64,000 nucleotides of DNA from Sphingomonas sp. Lineage in GTDB: Bacteria > Pseudomonadota > Alphaproteobacteria > Sphingomonadales > Sphingomonadaceae. The notes under the pieces are model-generated. The model was not told the DNA's origin. It saw only the letters and a list, made by a program, of their open reading frames with translations, and searched no databases. Position 1 is the first letter of the stretch, and every line of letters begins with the position of its first letter. Below, piece by piece: positions 56,609 through 64,000 of the stretch. Location: positions 62,001-126,000 of the forward strand of contig NZ_JAIERS010000017.1 in assembly GCF_019746665.1 (NCBI RefSeq), in the 5' to 3' direction. The translations under genes were made by a program, and so were the position numbers.

Positions 56609-56686
56609 CTGCCGCTCCCTTCGCGGGAAAGGTGTAAGGCGCGCGCGTTATCGCCGCGTTAAACACGCGCGTGTCAGGACGGCGCC

Positions 56687-57928
56687 ATGCGTATCCTGCA
56701 CCTGCTCGATCACGGATTGCCGCTGCACAGCGGCTATACCTTCCGTACCCGCGCGATCCTGAAGGCGATGCAGGCGCGCGGCTGGACGGTGGCGGCGGTG
56801 ACGAGCGCGCGCCAGGGCGAGAGCGCGGCGCCGTTCGAGACGATCGACGGCATCGATTTCTACCGCACCACGCCGCCGCCGCGCCGCCCGAGCCCGCTCG
56901 GCGAATGGCAGGAAGTCGCGGCACTCGCCGGCCGCGGGGCAGAGGCGATCGAGGCGTTCCGGCCGGACATTCTCCACGCCCATTCGCCGGTGCTTACCGC
57001 GCTTGCCGGCTTGCGCCTGCGCCGCCGGTTCGGGCTGCCGCTCGTCTATGAAATTCGCGCCTTTTGGGAGGATGCGCGCGTCGGCAACGGCCAGGGGCGC
57101 GAGGGATCGCTCCACTATCGCCTGACCCGCGCGCTTGAAAGCCATGCGGTCCGCCGCGCCGATGCGGTCGCCGTGATCTGCGAAGGCCTACGCGGCGACC
57201 TGATCGCGCGGGGCGTGACGCCGGAGAAAATCATCGTTTCGCCCAACGGGGTCGATCTGTCGCTGTTCGGCGCGCCGCCCCCGCCCGATACGGCGCTCGC
57301 CGCCGAGCTTGACCTGGTCGGCGCCGAGACGATCGGCTTTATCGGCAGCTTCTATGATTATGAAGGGCTCGACGATCTGATCGCGGCGATGCCCGCGCTG
57401 GTCGCTCGGCGGCCTCAGGCGCGGTTGCTGCTGGTGGGCGGTGGGCCGATGGAGGAGGCGCTTCGGGCGCAGGCAGCGGCATCGGCGGCGGCGCACGCGA
57501 TCCGCTTCGTCGGTCGAGTGCCGCACAGCGCGGTCGAGCGTTACTATGCGCTGATCGACGTGCTCGCCTATCCGCGCAAGAAGATGCGCCTCACCGATCT
57601 CGTCACCCCGTTGAAGCCGCTGGAGGCGATGGCGCAGCGGCGCCTCGTCGCCGCGTCCGACGTTGGCGGCCATCGGGAGCTGATTGCCGATGGCGTGACG
57701 GGCACGCTGTTTCCGCCCGACGATCCGGCGGCGATGGCGACGGCGCTCGCGGATCTGCTCGCTGATCGCGCCAATTGGCCGGGACGACGCGACGCTGGGC
57801 GCGATTTCGTTGAAAATGAGCGTAATTGGGCGGTAAATGTCGGGCGTTACGCGCCAATTTACCAAAAGCTAAGCGATCGGCGCGATAGGATGGGCGCATG
57901 GAAGGGTTTCTCCGCCGCCAACGCCTGA
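56687..57928 (+). CDS. exosortase A-associated glycosyltransferase (family 4)
   Basis: The 413-residue GT-B glycosyltransferase starts MRILHLLDHGLPLHSGYTFRTRAIL, a signature of the TIGR04063 exosortase/PEP-CTERM-associated group, and continues with DILHAHSPVLTALAGLRLRRRFGLPLVYEIRAFWED and the C-terminal nucleotide-sugar site PLKPLEAMAQRRLVAASDVGGHRELI. It would add a sugar to a lipid-linked EPS repeat. It is divergent from the ligase. Confidence 0.93.
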   Translation: MRILHLLDHGLPLHSGYTFRTRAILKAMQARGWTVAAVTSARQGESAAPFETIDGIDFYRTTPPPRRPSPLGEWQEVAALAGRGAEAIEAFRPDILHAHSPVLTALAGLRLRRRFGLPLVYEIRAFWEDARVGNGQGREGSLHYRLTRALESHAVRRADAVAVICEGLRGDLIARGVTPEKIIVSPNGVDLSLFGAPPPPDTALAAELDLVGAETIGFIGSFYDYEGLDDLIAAMPALVARRPQARLLLVGGGPMEEALRAQAAASAAAHAIRFVGRVPHSAVERYYALIDVLAYPRKKMRLTDLVTPLKPLEAMAQRRLVAASDVGGHRELIADGVTGTLFPPDDPAAMATALADLLADRANWPGRRDAGRDFVENERNWAVNVGRYAPIYQKLSDRRDRMGAWKGFSAANA

Positions 57929-58626
57929 GTTTCGCGCTCGCCCCCGCCGCGGGCCTGGCGCTTGGCGTGCTGACGGCCGCGACGTTCCTGCTGCTGCCGC
58001 TCGATCGACTTGAAGGGCTGGTGCTCACAAGCGGTATCCCGGCGGTGATCGCCGCCGCCGAGCCTCCACTGGGCTTCACCGCCCGGCTCGCCATCGCCTT
58101 GTTCTCGGGCGTGTTCCTGGGCGGCGTCCTGTGGTTCGCGTTGTTCCTGGCGTTTGGCGGGCGCACGCTCGCCTTTGGTCCGGAGGACGAACTGGTCGAT
58201 CCCACCATCCCGGTGCTGCGCCGCGCCGACGCCCATCCCGACGCTCCCCCGCGCGCGCCGTTGCTTGCAACGCGGGAGCTGGGCACGCCATTCCTCGAAG
58301 TCCGGGCCAAGGCCGCCGAGGTCGCGCAGCCGCCGGTCGAACGGCCGCTGCCCGCCGACCTCGATGTCCCGCTATCGGCTTATGATCCGGGCGCGTTCGC
58401 CAGCGTGCAGCCGTTCGGCCCGGGCGAGCGAATCGCGACGTTCGATCTTCCGGTCCCGACCCCGAGCGTGCCCGCGCTGGCGCGCGATCCCGCGCCGCGC
58501 GATACCGAAGCGACGATCAGCGCATTGCTGGAACGACTCGAACGCGGCGTGGTCGACCGCCAGCAGCGCGCCGACCGCTTCGACGCGACGCTCACCACGC
58601 TACGCAAGCTCGCCCCGCGCGGCTGA
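57898..58626 (+). CDS. membrane protein with a charged C-terminal tail
   Basis: The 242-residue product has two membrane segments (about 12-35 and 64-85), a long Pro/Asp-rich cytoplasmic part, and a C-terminal segment ISALLERLERGVVDRQQRADRFDATLTTLRKL predicted to be a coiled coil. It starts inside the last 31 bp of the glycosyltransferase gene. I recognise the layout from sphingomonads, not a function. Confidence 0.75.
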   Translation: MEGFLRRQRLSFALAPAAGLALGVLTAATFLLLPLDRLEGLVLTSGIPAVIAAAEPPLGFTARLAIALFSGVFLGGVLWFALFLAFGGRTLAFGPEDELVDPTIPVLRRADAHPDAPPRAPLLATRELGTPFLEVRAKAAEVAQPPVERPLPADLDVPLSAYDPGAFASVQPFGPGERIATFDLPVPTPSVPALARDPAPRDTEATISALLERLERGVVDRQQRADRFDATLTTLRKLAPRG

Positions 58627-58630
58627 GCCG

Positions 58631-59386
58631 CTACCAGCTCCGCCAGATCGTGTAAGCGCTCGTCGCCGTTAGCAGCAGGCCGACGAGCGCCATCAGCGGC
58701 CGTGCCGGCACCCGCTTGGCGAGCACGCCCCCCAGCGGCGCGGCGAGCAGCCCGCCGATCAGCACCCCGATCGCCGCCAGCGTGAACGCGGCCGGCCCCA
58801 TCGTCACCAGAAAGGTCGCCGAGACAGTCGCCGTCAGGAAGAATTCGGCGGTGTTGACGGTGCCGATCGTCCGCCGTGGGTCCGCGCCTTGCAGCAGTAG
58901 GTTGGAGGTCACCACCGGCCCCCAGCCGCCGCCACCCGCCGCATCGAGGAACCCGCCGACCAGACCCAGCGGCGCGATTACGCGTGGCGCGCGCGGCTCG
59001 GGCGTGCCTTGCCAGGCGCGGAACAGCAGATACAGCCCGATCGCCGCGAGATAGGCCATCACGAACGGCCGTGCGACCGAGGCGTCGATGCTCACCAGCA
59101 GACCCGCGCCCAGCACCCCGCCCAGGATTCCGGGCAGCACCAGCCGGCGCAGCAGCCGCCAGTCGACATTGCGGTGGGCGATATGGCTCGCGCCCGAGGC
59201 GGCGGTGGTGAACGCCTCCACCGCATGGATGCTGGCCGAAGCGGCGGCGGGAGACACACCAAGTAGGCTTACCATCAGGGTAGAGTTGATCAGCCCGAAC
59301 GCCATGCCGAGCGCGCCATCCACCAGCTGCGCCAGAAACCCCACGGCGACGAACGGCAGCACCTGATCCCACGCAAACCCTGCCAT
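58631..59386 (-). CDS. TSUP (TauE/SafE) transporter
   Basis: The 251-residue product has eight helices in two halves of the TSUP fold: PFVAVGFLAQLVDGALGMAFGLI near the start, SASIHAVEAFTTAASGASHI in the first half, and VGGFLDAAGGGGWGPVVTSNLLLQGADPRRTIGTVN, the repeated signature, in the second. TSUP members export sulfite, sulfoacetate or take up other small anions; substrate unknown. It lies beside cysE, which is suggestive of sulfur metabolism but not proof. Confidence 0.93.
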   Translation of the reverse strand: MAGFAWDQVLPFVAVGFLAQLVDGALGMAFGLINSTLMVSLLGVSPAAASASIHAVEAFTTAASGASHIAHRNVDWRLLRRLVLPGILGGVLGAGLLVSIDASVARPFVMAYLAAIGLYLLFRAWQGTPEPRAPRVIAPLGLVGGFLDAAGGGGWGPVVTSNLLLQGADPRRTIGTVNTAEFFLTATVSATFLVTMGPAAFTLAAIGVLIGGLLAAPLGGVLAKRVPARPLMALVGLLLTATSAYTIWRSW

Positions 59387-59529
59387 CGCCGCATCCTGCC
59401 CGCGCCCGCCGCCACGTTAAGGCACGAAAGCTTGGGAGACGGCAAGCCATGCTTGGGCGCGGGCTGGCTTATGGAAGTCGCGCGCCCAATCGCCTAGATA
59501 AGCGGCCAGAGCGTTGAAAGGGGTAGTGC

Positions 59530-60228
59530 ATGTTCCGGCGGCTGATCGCCTATCTCGACTCGATCAAGGCGCGCGATCCGGCGCCGCGATCGCGTTGGGA
59601 GATTTTATTGTATCCCGGCGTCCACGCGCTTGGCTGGCACCGGCTCGCGCATGCCCTGTTCCGTGCGCGGCTATTCTTCCTTGCCCGCGCGGTGAACCAC
59701 CTCTCGCGCTTCCTGACGACGATCGACATCCACCCGGGCGCCACGATCGGGCGGAACTTCTTCATCGACCACGGCTTCACCGTGATCGGCGAAACCGCCG
59801 AAATCGGGGATAATGTGACGATCTATCAGTGCGTGACCTTGGGCGGCACCAGCCCCGACGACGGCGTGGCAGGCAAGCGCCACCCTACCTTGTCGGACGG
59901 GGTGATCATTGGTTCGGGCGCGCAGGTGCTCGGCCCGATCGTGGTCGGTCCCGGCGCGCGGGTCGGTGCCAATGTGGTGGTGACCAAGGACGTACCCGCT
60001 GGCGCGGTGATGGTCGGCATCCCCGCGCGGCCAACGATGATCGAGGGCGGCAAGAGCGAGAAGCGCTTCGTCCCCTATGGTACGCCGTGCAGCGACATGT
60101 TCGATCCCGAGACCCAGAAGGTGGAGCTGCTGCGCTGCGAGCTGGAGCAGCTGAAGGCGCAGGTCGCGCAATTGCTCGCCGATCAATCGGGCGGTGACGG
60201 TTCCAAGGCGCTCAGCGATCGCCATTGA
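59530..60228 (+). CDS. cysE: serine O-acetyltransferase (EpsC type)
   Basis: CysE acetylates serine as the first step of cysteine synthesis. The 232-residue product is the shorter EpsC/plasmid-type form lacking the long E. coli N-terminal domain. It shows RDPAPRSRWEILLYPGVHALGWHRLAHAL, the left-handed beta-helix (FFIDHGFTVIGETAEIGDNV, YQCVTLGGTSP), and GAGARVGANVVVTKDVPAGA. A possible coiled C-terminus ends in QLLADQSGG. Its stop is overlapped by the DUF2794 gene. Confidence 0.93.
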   Translation: MFRRLIAYLDSIKARDPAPRSRWEILLYPGVHALGWHRLAHALFRARLFFLARAVNHLSRFLTTIDIHPGATIGRNFFIDHGFTVIGETAEIGDNVTIYQCVTLGGTSPDDGVAGKRHPTLSDGVIIGSGAQVLGPIVVGPGARVGANVVVTKDVPAGAVMVGIPARPTMIEGGKSEKRFVPYGTPCSDMFDPETQKVELLRCELEQLKAQVAQLLADQSGGDGSKALSDRH

Positions 60229-60569
60229 TGGGGAGCGTCACGCCCTTTCCGGTGCCGGCGCGCGGCGGCCAGATCGGCTTCGAGCGCGCCGAGCTGATGC
60301 GCATCCTCGATCTTTATGGCCGGATGGTCGCCGCCGGCCAGTGGCGCGATTACGCGATCGAGCTGGGACGCGAGGCGGCGGTGTTCGCCGCCTTCCGTCG
60401 CGCCGCCGAACGTCCCGAGTTTCGCATCGAAAAGCGCCCCGCCTTGCGCCAGCGCCAGGGGCAATGGGCGCTGATCGGCGAGGGCGGCGCGGTCCTGAAA
60501 CGCGGGCATGAACTCGGCCCGGTCCTCGCCCCGGTCGAGCGGCGGCTGCTCAAGCTGGTGGCGGAGTAG
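60228..60569 (+). CDS. DUF2794-family protein
   Basis: The product is 113 residues from ATG 60228, which shares its A with the cysE stop (TGATG). The body is FERAELMRILDLYGRMVAAGQWRDYAIELGREAAVFAAFRRAAERP, the DUF2794 pattern common in Alphaproteobacteria, often beside cysE. No function has been assigned, so I rate only the family. Confidence 0.88.
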   Translation: MGSVTPFPVPARGGQIGFERAELMRILDLYGRMVAAGQWRDYAIELGREAAVFAAFRRAAERPEFRIEKRPALRQRQGQWALIGEGGAVLKRGHELGPVLAPVERRLLKLVAE

Positions 60570-60693
60570 GGAGCGATATCGGCGCTACGTTGAGCCGCTC
60601 TGTGTCAGGGTAGGGGACGGATTACCCGAGACGCGTTCGTTATCGACCCCGCCGCCCAACCTCCTCCCCTGATGGAGAGGAGGAGGAGGTCGC

Positions 60694-61725
60694 TCACGCC
60701 GGCACCACCACCTGCACCGGTGGCAGCCGCCGCTCGAGCCCGCCGAGCAGCGCCACCACCCGCGCGCGCATCGTGTGCCAGAACACCGAGAGCAGCAGCA
60801 GCGCGCTGCCAATCACCAGCGCGGTGAGCGCGGCGGAAAGCTCGATCGCGCCCGCCTGGCGGAACAAAGCCGTCATCGCGTAGAGCACATAGACCAGGCT
60901 CGACACCAGCAGCGCGCGCCGATCGACCGCGAGCGCGACGAAGGCGAACAGCAGGTATAGCCCCAGTACCAGCAGCGCCTGGCCCATGCCGATTTCCTGG
61001 CCGAACACGCCCAGCAGCTGGAACACCGGATGCGCGATCAGCGGTGCGGCGGCAAGGTGCAGCCAGAAGGCGACATCGGCGCGGCGCGTGCGGCGCTCGC
61101 GGTCCGACATATCCCACCACATCGCCAGCGCGAAGGTCGCGAGCCCGCCAGACAGCGCGACCGGGTAGAGCAGCCGCTCGGCGTTCGGCATCAGCCAGCC
61201 CGCCAGTCCGAGTGCCGCGCCCACGCAGGCGATGGTGCCCGCCGCGACCGTGATCGGCACGCGGAAGCGTCGCCAGTGCAGCCCGGCCGCACCCCCGGCG
61301 AGCAGGGCAATGCCCATGCCGACGAGCGCGGCGGTGCTCTGCGGCCAATCAGGCTCGATCCGGGCGATGACCCCGATCGGCACCGCCGCTACACCGCCGA
61401 CGAAGGCGAGCAGCAGCAGGATGCTCGGCAGCGCCATGCGCCGGCGGCGGGTGAAGAACTCGGCCGCGCCCCAGCTCGCCGCCGCGACGCCCGCCCCACC
61501 GAGCCAGGGCGCCGCCTGCCAGCCGATCTGGGCGATCGCGCCGATCGCGAGCGCCAGCGCGACGCTCACGAAGATATCGTTGAAGCCGGTGAGCAGCCGG
61601 AACTGCTCTTCATCGACCGCGGGGGCGGCGCGCTGGGCCGCGATATAGTTGCGTAGCGCCGCGGCGGCGTCGGGGCTGATCACCCCCGCGCCTACCGCGG
61701 CTTCGATTTCGCCCTCGCTGTACAT
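60694..61725 (-). CDS. multispan membrane protein with DUF2157-like N-terminus
   Basis: The 343-residue product starts MYSEGEIEAAVGAGVISPDAAAAL, typical of the DUF2157 cytoplasmic start, then about nine hydrophobic helices to the end. Function unknown. In the promoter region AACACAGT occurs twice on the minus strand, 24 bp apart (61738-61745 and 61762-61769), with TGCTATA between them. A large structured palindrome stands further upstream. Confidence 0.82.
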   Translation of the reverse strand: MYSEGEIEAAVGAGVISPDAAAALRNYIAAQRAAPAVDEEQFRLLTGFNDIFVSVALALAIGAIAQIGWQAAPWLGGAGVAAASWGAAEFFTRRRRMALPSILLLLAFVGGVAAVPIGVIARIEPDWPQSTAALVGMGIALLAGGAAGLHWRRFRVPITVAAGTIACVGAALGLAGWLMPNAERLLYPVALSGGLATFALAMWWDMSDRERRTRRADVAFWLHLAAAPLIAHPVFQLLGVFGQEIGMGQALLVLGLYLLFAFVALAVDRRALLVSSLVYVLYAMTALFRQAGAIELSAALTALVIGSALLLLSVFWHTMRARVVALLGGLERRLPPVQVVVPA

Positions 61726-61796
61726 CGGCCTGCTCCCACTGTGTTGGGCAGGTATAGCACGACTGTGTTAGCGAAACAATACGCGGGGGTCAGAGG

Positions 61797-61942
61797 CCGT
61801 TTGGAAATGCGCTAGAGGCGCATTTCGCGGTTCCGGCCCGCACCCCCACCCGGCCACCCATAGAATACTACCGTTGGGTGGCCGGGTGGGGGTGCGGGCC
61901 GGAACCGCCGTGAAAAAGGCGCAGCGCGCCTTTTTCAAACGG
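61797..61942. repeat. nested palindromes forming a cloverleaf-like four-way junction
   Basis: An outer stem CCGTTTG (61797-61803) / CAAACGG (61936-61942) encloses three contiguous hairpins. A is GAAATGCGC-TAGAG-GCGCATTTC (61804-61826). B has two 34-nt arms (61827-61860 and 61875-61908) around a 14-nt loop, exact. C is GAAAAAGGCGC-AGC-GCGCCTTTTTC (61912-61936), which shares one base with the outer stem. A and C differ in bases but keep pairing, like compensatory changes. The element begins five bases after the SDR stop, and hairpin C with its A/T flanks could end that transcript. Confidence 0.8.
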
Positions 61943-61946
61943 ACTC

Positions 61947-62846
61947 TCAGCCCCCCTGGAGGTGCTTCAGAATGATCATCGACTGCTCGGCACCCGAATT
62001 GGGGACGATCTCGCCCGTTCGGTCGGTGATCGCCGCCCAATTGGCGGCGACACCCTCCGGCGACAGGTCATCGCCGGTCAGCAGCTTGCCCTGGGTGAGG
62101 GTGACGTAGGACGCCTGGAACACCCCCGCGCCCGCGCCGACGATCGCATTGGCGGGCGCATCCTCGCTCACCAGATAGAGCGCGGCCGGCACCACCTTTT
62201 CGGGGGCGAAGGCGGCGAAAGCCTCGGCGGGGAACAGGTCCTCGGTCATCCGCGTGCCCGCGACCGGAGCGATCGTGTTGACGCGGACATTATACTTCGC
62301 GCCCTCCAGATAAAGCGTCTTGGTGAGTCCCGCGAGGCCGAGCTTGGCGGCGCCGTAATTGGCCTGGCCGAAATTGCCGAACAGCCCGGTCGAGCTCGCG
62401 GTCATCAGGATGCGGCCATAGGCCTGGTCGCGCATCGTATCCCACACCGCCTTGGTGCAATTGGCCGAGCCGTTGAGATGCACGTCGATCACGAAGCGGA
62501 AATCGGCGGGCTCCATCTTGGTGAAGCTCTTGTCGCGCAGCACGCCCGCATTGTTGATCAGGATATGGACGCCGCCCCAGCGCTCCTTGGCCTTGGCGAC
62601 CATCTCGACCATCTGGTCATAGTCGGTCACCGAGCCACCGTTCGACATCGCCTCGCCGCCGAGCGCCTCGATTTCCTCGACCACTTTCAACGCGGCGTCC
62701 GAATGGCCGGTGCCGTCGCGCGCGCCGCCGAGGTCGTTGACCACCACCTTCGCGCCGCGCCGGGCAAGTTCGAGCGCATAAGCGCGCCCGAGCCCGCCGC
62801 CGGCGCCGGTGACGATGGCGACGCGGTTGTCGAAACGAATGGTCAT
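61947..62846 (-). CDS. SDR-family NAD(P)-dependent 3-hydroxyacyl-type dehydrogenase
   Basis: The 299-residue product starts at ATG 62846: MTIRFDNRVAIVTGAGGGLGRAYALELARRGAKVVVNDLGG (cofactor site), HILINNAGVLRDKSF, and the catalytic Ser and Tyr-x-x-x-Lys as SSTGLFGNFGQANYGAAKLG. The Leu-Asn-Gly loops resemble the peroxisomal multifunctional enzyme type 2 dehydrogenase domain. Its actual substrate is unknown. It is followed immediately by the structured palindrome. Confidence 0.93.
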   Translation of the reverse strand: MTIRFDNRVAIVTGAGGGLGRAYALELARRGAKVVVNDLGGARDGTGHSDAALKVVEEIEALGGEAMSNGGSVTDYDQMVEMVAKAKERWGGVHILINNAGVLRDKSFTKMEPADFRFVIDVHLNGSANCTKAVWDTMRDQAYGRILMTASSTGLFGNFGQANYGAAKLGLAGLTKTLYLEGAKYNVRVNTIAPVAGTRMTEDLFPAEAFAAFAPEKVVPAALYLVSEDAPANAIVGAGAGVFQASYVTLTQGKLLTGDDLSPEGVAANWAAITDRTGEIVPNSGAEQSMIILKHLQGG

Positions 62847-62956
62847 GGCGATCCTCCAAGAATTGGCTGGCGCCGTTCCTAGAGGATCATCACGGGAGAG
62901 CAAGGGGAGGGGCGGCGCGGGGTCCAACGCGGCTCATGCCCTGCCCAGGCCACGCG

Positions 62957-63406
62957 CTATCGCCGTTTGCGGCGGCGCTCGCCGGTCGCGGCGCTGCCGG
63001 GTTCGCGGCACTTGTCATATTGGCCCTTCTTGCACACCGGATAGCTGTCGAGCGGGGCAGGGGCGGGGAAGGCCTGCGCCGGCGGCGGTGCCGGCACGAA
63101 CTGAATCTGTGCGCCCGGTTGCGGCGTTCCCTGCAAGGCCGGCTGGGACGGCGCGAGGCCGCCCCCGAGCTGCGCGGCGGCGTTGTTGCCCTGCGCGGCA
63201 CGGGCGCGGCGCGCGCGCGGACCGTTCGAGGGCGCGCTGGAAGTGGACAAAGTGGTCGGTTCGGTCGTCTGGCTCGACTGGCCGGTCTGGTCAGCCTGAC
63301 CCGCGCCCATCTGCCCTTGTTGCTCGGGCGGCGGGGTCTGCTGGCCGGCGGTCTGGGCCAGCGCGGGGGTGGCGATCAGCGCGATCGCGGCGGCGATGAT
63401 CTTCAT
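62957..63406 (-). CDS. secreted Gln/Pro-rich protein of unknown function
   Basis: The 149-residue product has a signal peptide (MKIIAAAIALIATPALAQ) and then an extended low-complexity part rich in Gln, Pro, Ser and Thr. It ends in a short part with two cysteines (YPVCKKGQYDKCREPGSAA) and a basic tail ERRRKRR. The C-x6-C with flanking lysine-rich stretch recurs in small sphingomonad secreted proteins, but its role is unknown. ATG 63406 is chosen by the signal peptide. Confidence 0.75.
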   Translation of the reverse strand: MKIIAAAIALIATPALAQTAGQQTPPPEQQGQMGAGQADQTGQSSQTTEPTTLSTSSAPSNGPRARRARAAQGNNAAAQLGGGLAPSQPALQGTPQPGAQIQFVPAPPPAQAFPAPAPLDSYPVCKKGQYDKCREPGSAATGERRRKRR

Positions 63407-63494
63407 GGGGCAAGCCTCCTATAGCCCACGCGCCCCAGCGGCGCGCTCGCGCGCAACAACGCCCGCGCGCTGCGCCGGGTCCGTCGCCCTGGCC

Positions 63495-64000
63495 TCAGGT
63501 CCCCGCGTCCAGCGCATAGCCCGCCGAGCGGACGGTGCGGATGATGTCGGGGCGGTCGCCCACGTTGATCGCCTTGCGCAGGCGGCGAATATGCACGTCG
63601 ACGGTGCGGCTCTCGATGTCGCTATCGTGCCCCCACACCGCGTCGAGCAGGCGCTCGCGGCTGAACACCCAGCCCGGATGTTCCAGGAAGTGCTTGAGAA
63701 GGCGGAACTCCGTGGGGCCGAGGGGGATCACCTCGCCACCCCGGCGCACCTTATGGCCGACCGTGTCCATCTCGATATCGGCATAAGTGAGCTGCTCGCC
63801 GGCGAGCGCGGGGCGTACGCGCCGCAGAACCGCGCCGACCCGCGCAACCAGCTCGCGCGGGGAGAAAGGCTTGGTGACGTAATCGTCCGCCCCGGTCTCG
63901 AGACCGCGCACCCGGTCTTCCTCTTCGCCCCGCGCGGTGAGCATGATGATCGGGACATTGGCCGTCTCGGGCATTCGCCGCAGCCGACGGCAGACTTCGA
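63495..64000 (-). CDS. phoB: phosphate-regulon response regulator PhoB (5' end outside window)
   Basis: The C-terminal part of an OmpR/PhoB-type regulator runs off the right edge. Visible is the end of the receiver (EVCRRLRRMPETANVPIIMLTARGEEEDRVRGLETGADDYVTKPFSPREL, with the conserved Thr/Ala and Lys) and the whole winged-helix domain ending in DIIRTVRSAGYALDAGT. The phosphorylated Asp lies beyond the window. The sequence matches PhoB closely, but pst/phoU context is not seen here. Confidence 0.85.
   Translation of the reverse strand, partial: EVCRRLRRMPETANVPIIMLTARGEEEDRVRGLETGADDYVTKPFSPRELVARVGAVLRRVRPALAGEQLTYADIEMDTVGHKVRRGGEVIPLGPTEFRLLKHFLEHPGWVFSRERLLDAVWGHDSDIESRTVDVHIRRLRKAINVGDRPDIIRTVRSAGYALDAGT

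Noticed and set aside
60655-60690. GC-rich hairpin after the DUF2157-like gene
   Set aside because: The CCTCCTCC/GGAGGAGG pairing resembles the CCTCCCC repeat family but is imperfect and lacks the second variable hairpin, so I did not count it as a copy.

Overview
The window is high-GC, gene-dense DNA from an alphaproteobacterium, most likely a sphingomonad (Sphingomonas or a close relative). The evidence is the petA-petB-petC-apt run, the aroQ-accB-accC order, a ThiS-ThiG fusion, glycan genes of the exosortase A (EPS) type, a GTTC-N7-GTTC LexA box before uvrA, and the dispersed GC-rich palindromes typical of that order. I found no rRNA or tRNA gene, insertion sequence, prophage or CRISPR array. 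Most of the window is ordinary chromosomal housekeeping.

Layout. 1-5.7 kb: the tail of an unknown gene, uvrA with an SOS box, and queC-queE. 5.7-10.7 kb: a lipoprotein with a repeated NDAM motif, lipB, two coupled membrane proteins, hemF with a GNAT gene, and a tRNA methyltransferase. 10.8-14.1 kb: the cytochrome bc1 operon petABC coupled to apt. 14.2-25.1 kb: envelope and secreted proteins, a phosphodiesterase/phosphatase lipoprotein, a putative HEXXH metallopeptidase, ychF, a Crp-type regulator, pth, rplY, two tandem TraB/GumN proteins, and a small XRE-regulated membrane-protein operon that includes a 32-residue protein. 25.2-32 kb: glyQ, a DUF559 gene bounded by palindromes, glyS (a mosaic gene), and ppdK. 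32-41 kb: DUF1214/DUF1254, a CaiB-family racemase, MOSC, panB, and yfgM-bamB-der. 41-49 kb: bfr-bfd, DUF418, a nitroreductase, VapBC directly after purL, and a TetR regulator. 49-55 kb: an acyl-CoA pair, accC-accB-aroQ, thiSG and CsbD. 55-64 kb: two exosortase A-type glycan genes, a TSUP transporter, cysE, a DUF2157 membrane protein, a large nested palindrome, an SDR, and the start of phoB at the right edge.

The most unusual content lies in repeats and mosaicism rather than in a new operon. One palindromic repeat family occurs in frame inside uvrA, in frame inside glyS (exactly 42 codons), and on both sides of a DUF559 nuclease-like gene wedged between glyQ and glyS. glyS also carries an internal patch of about 420 bp with much lower GC and foreign-looking codon use, yet stays open. 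At 61797-61942 three contiguous hairpins are enclosed by a closing stem, which gives a cloverleaf-like four-way junction.

All functional names come from reading translated sequence and recognising families. No database search was run.
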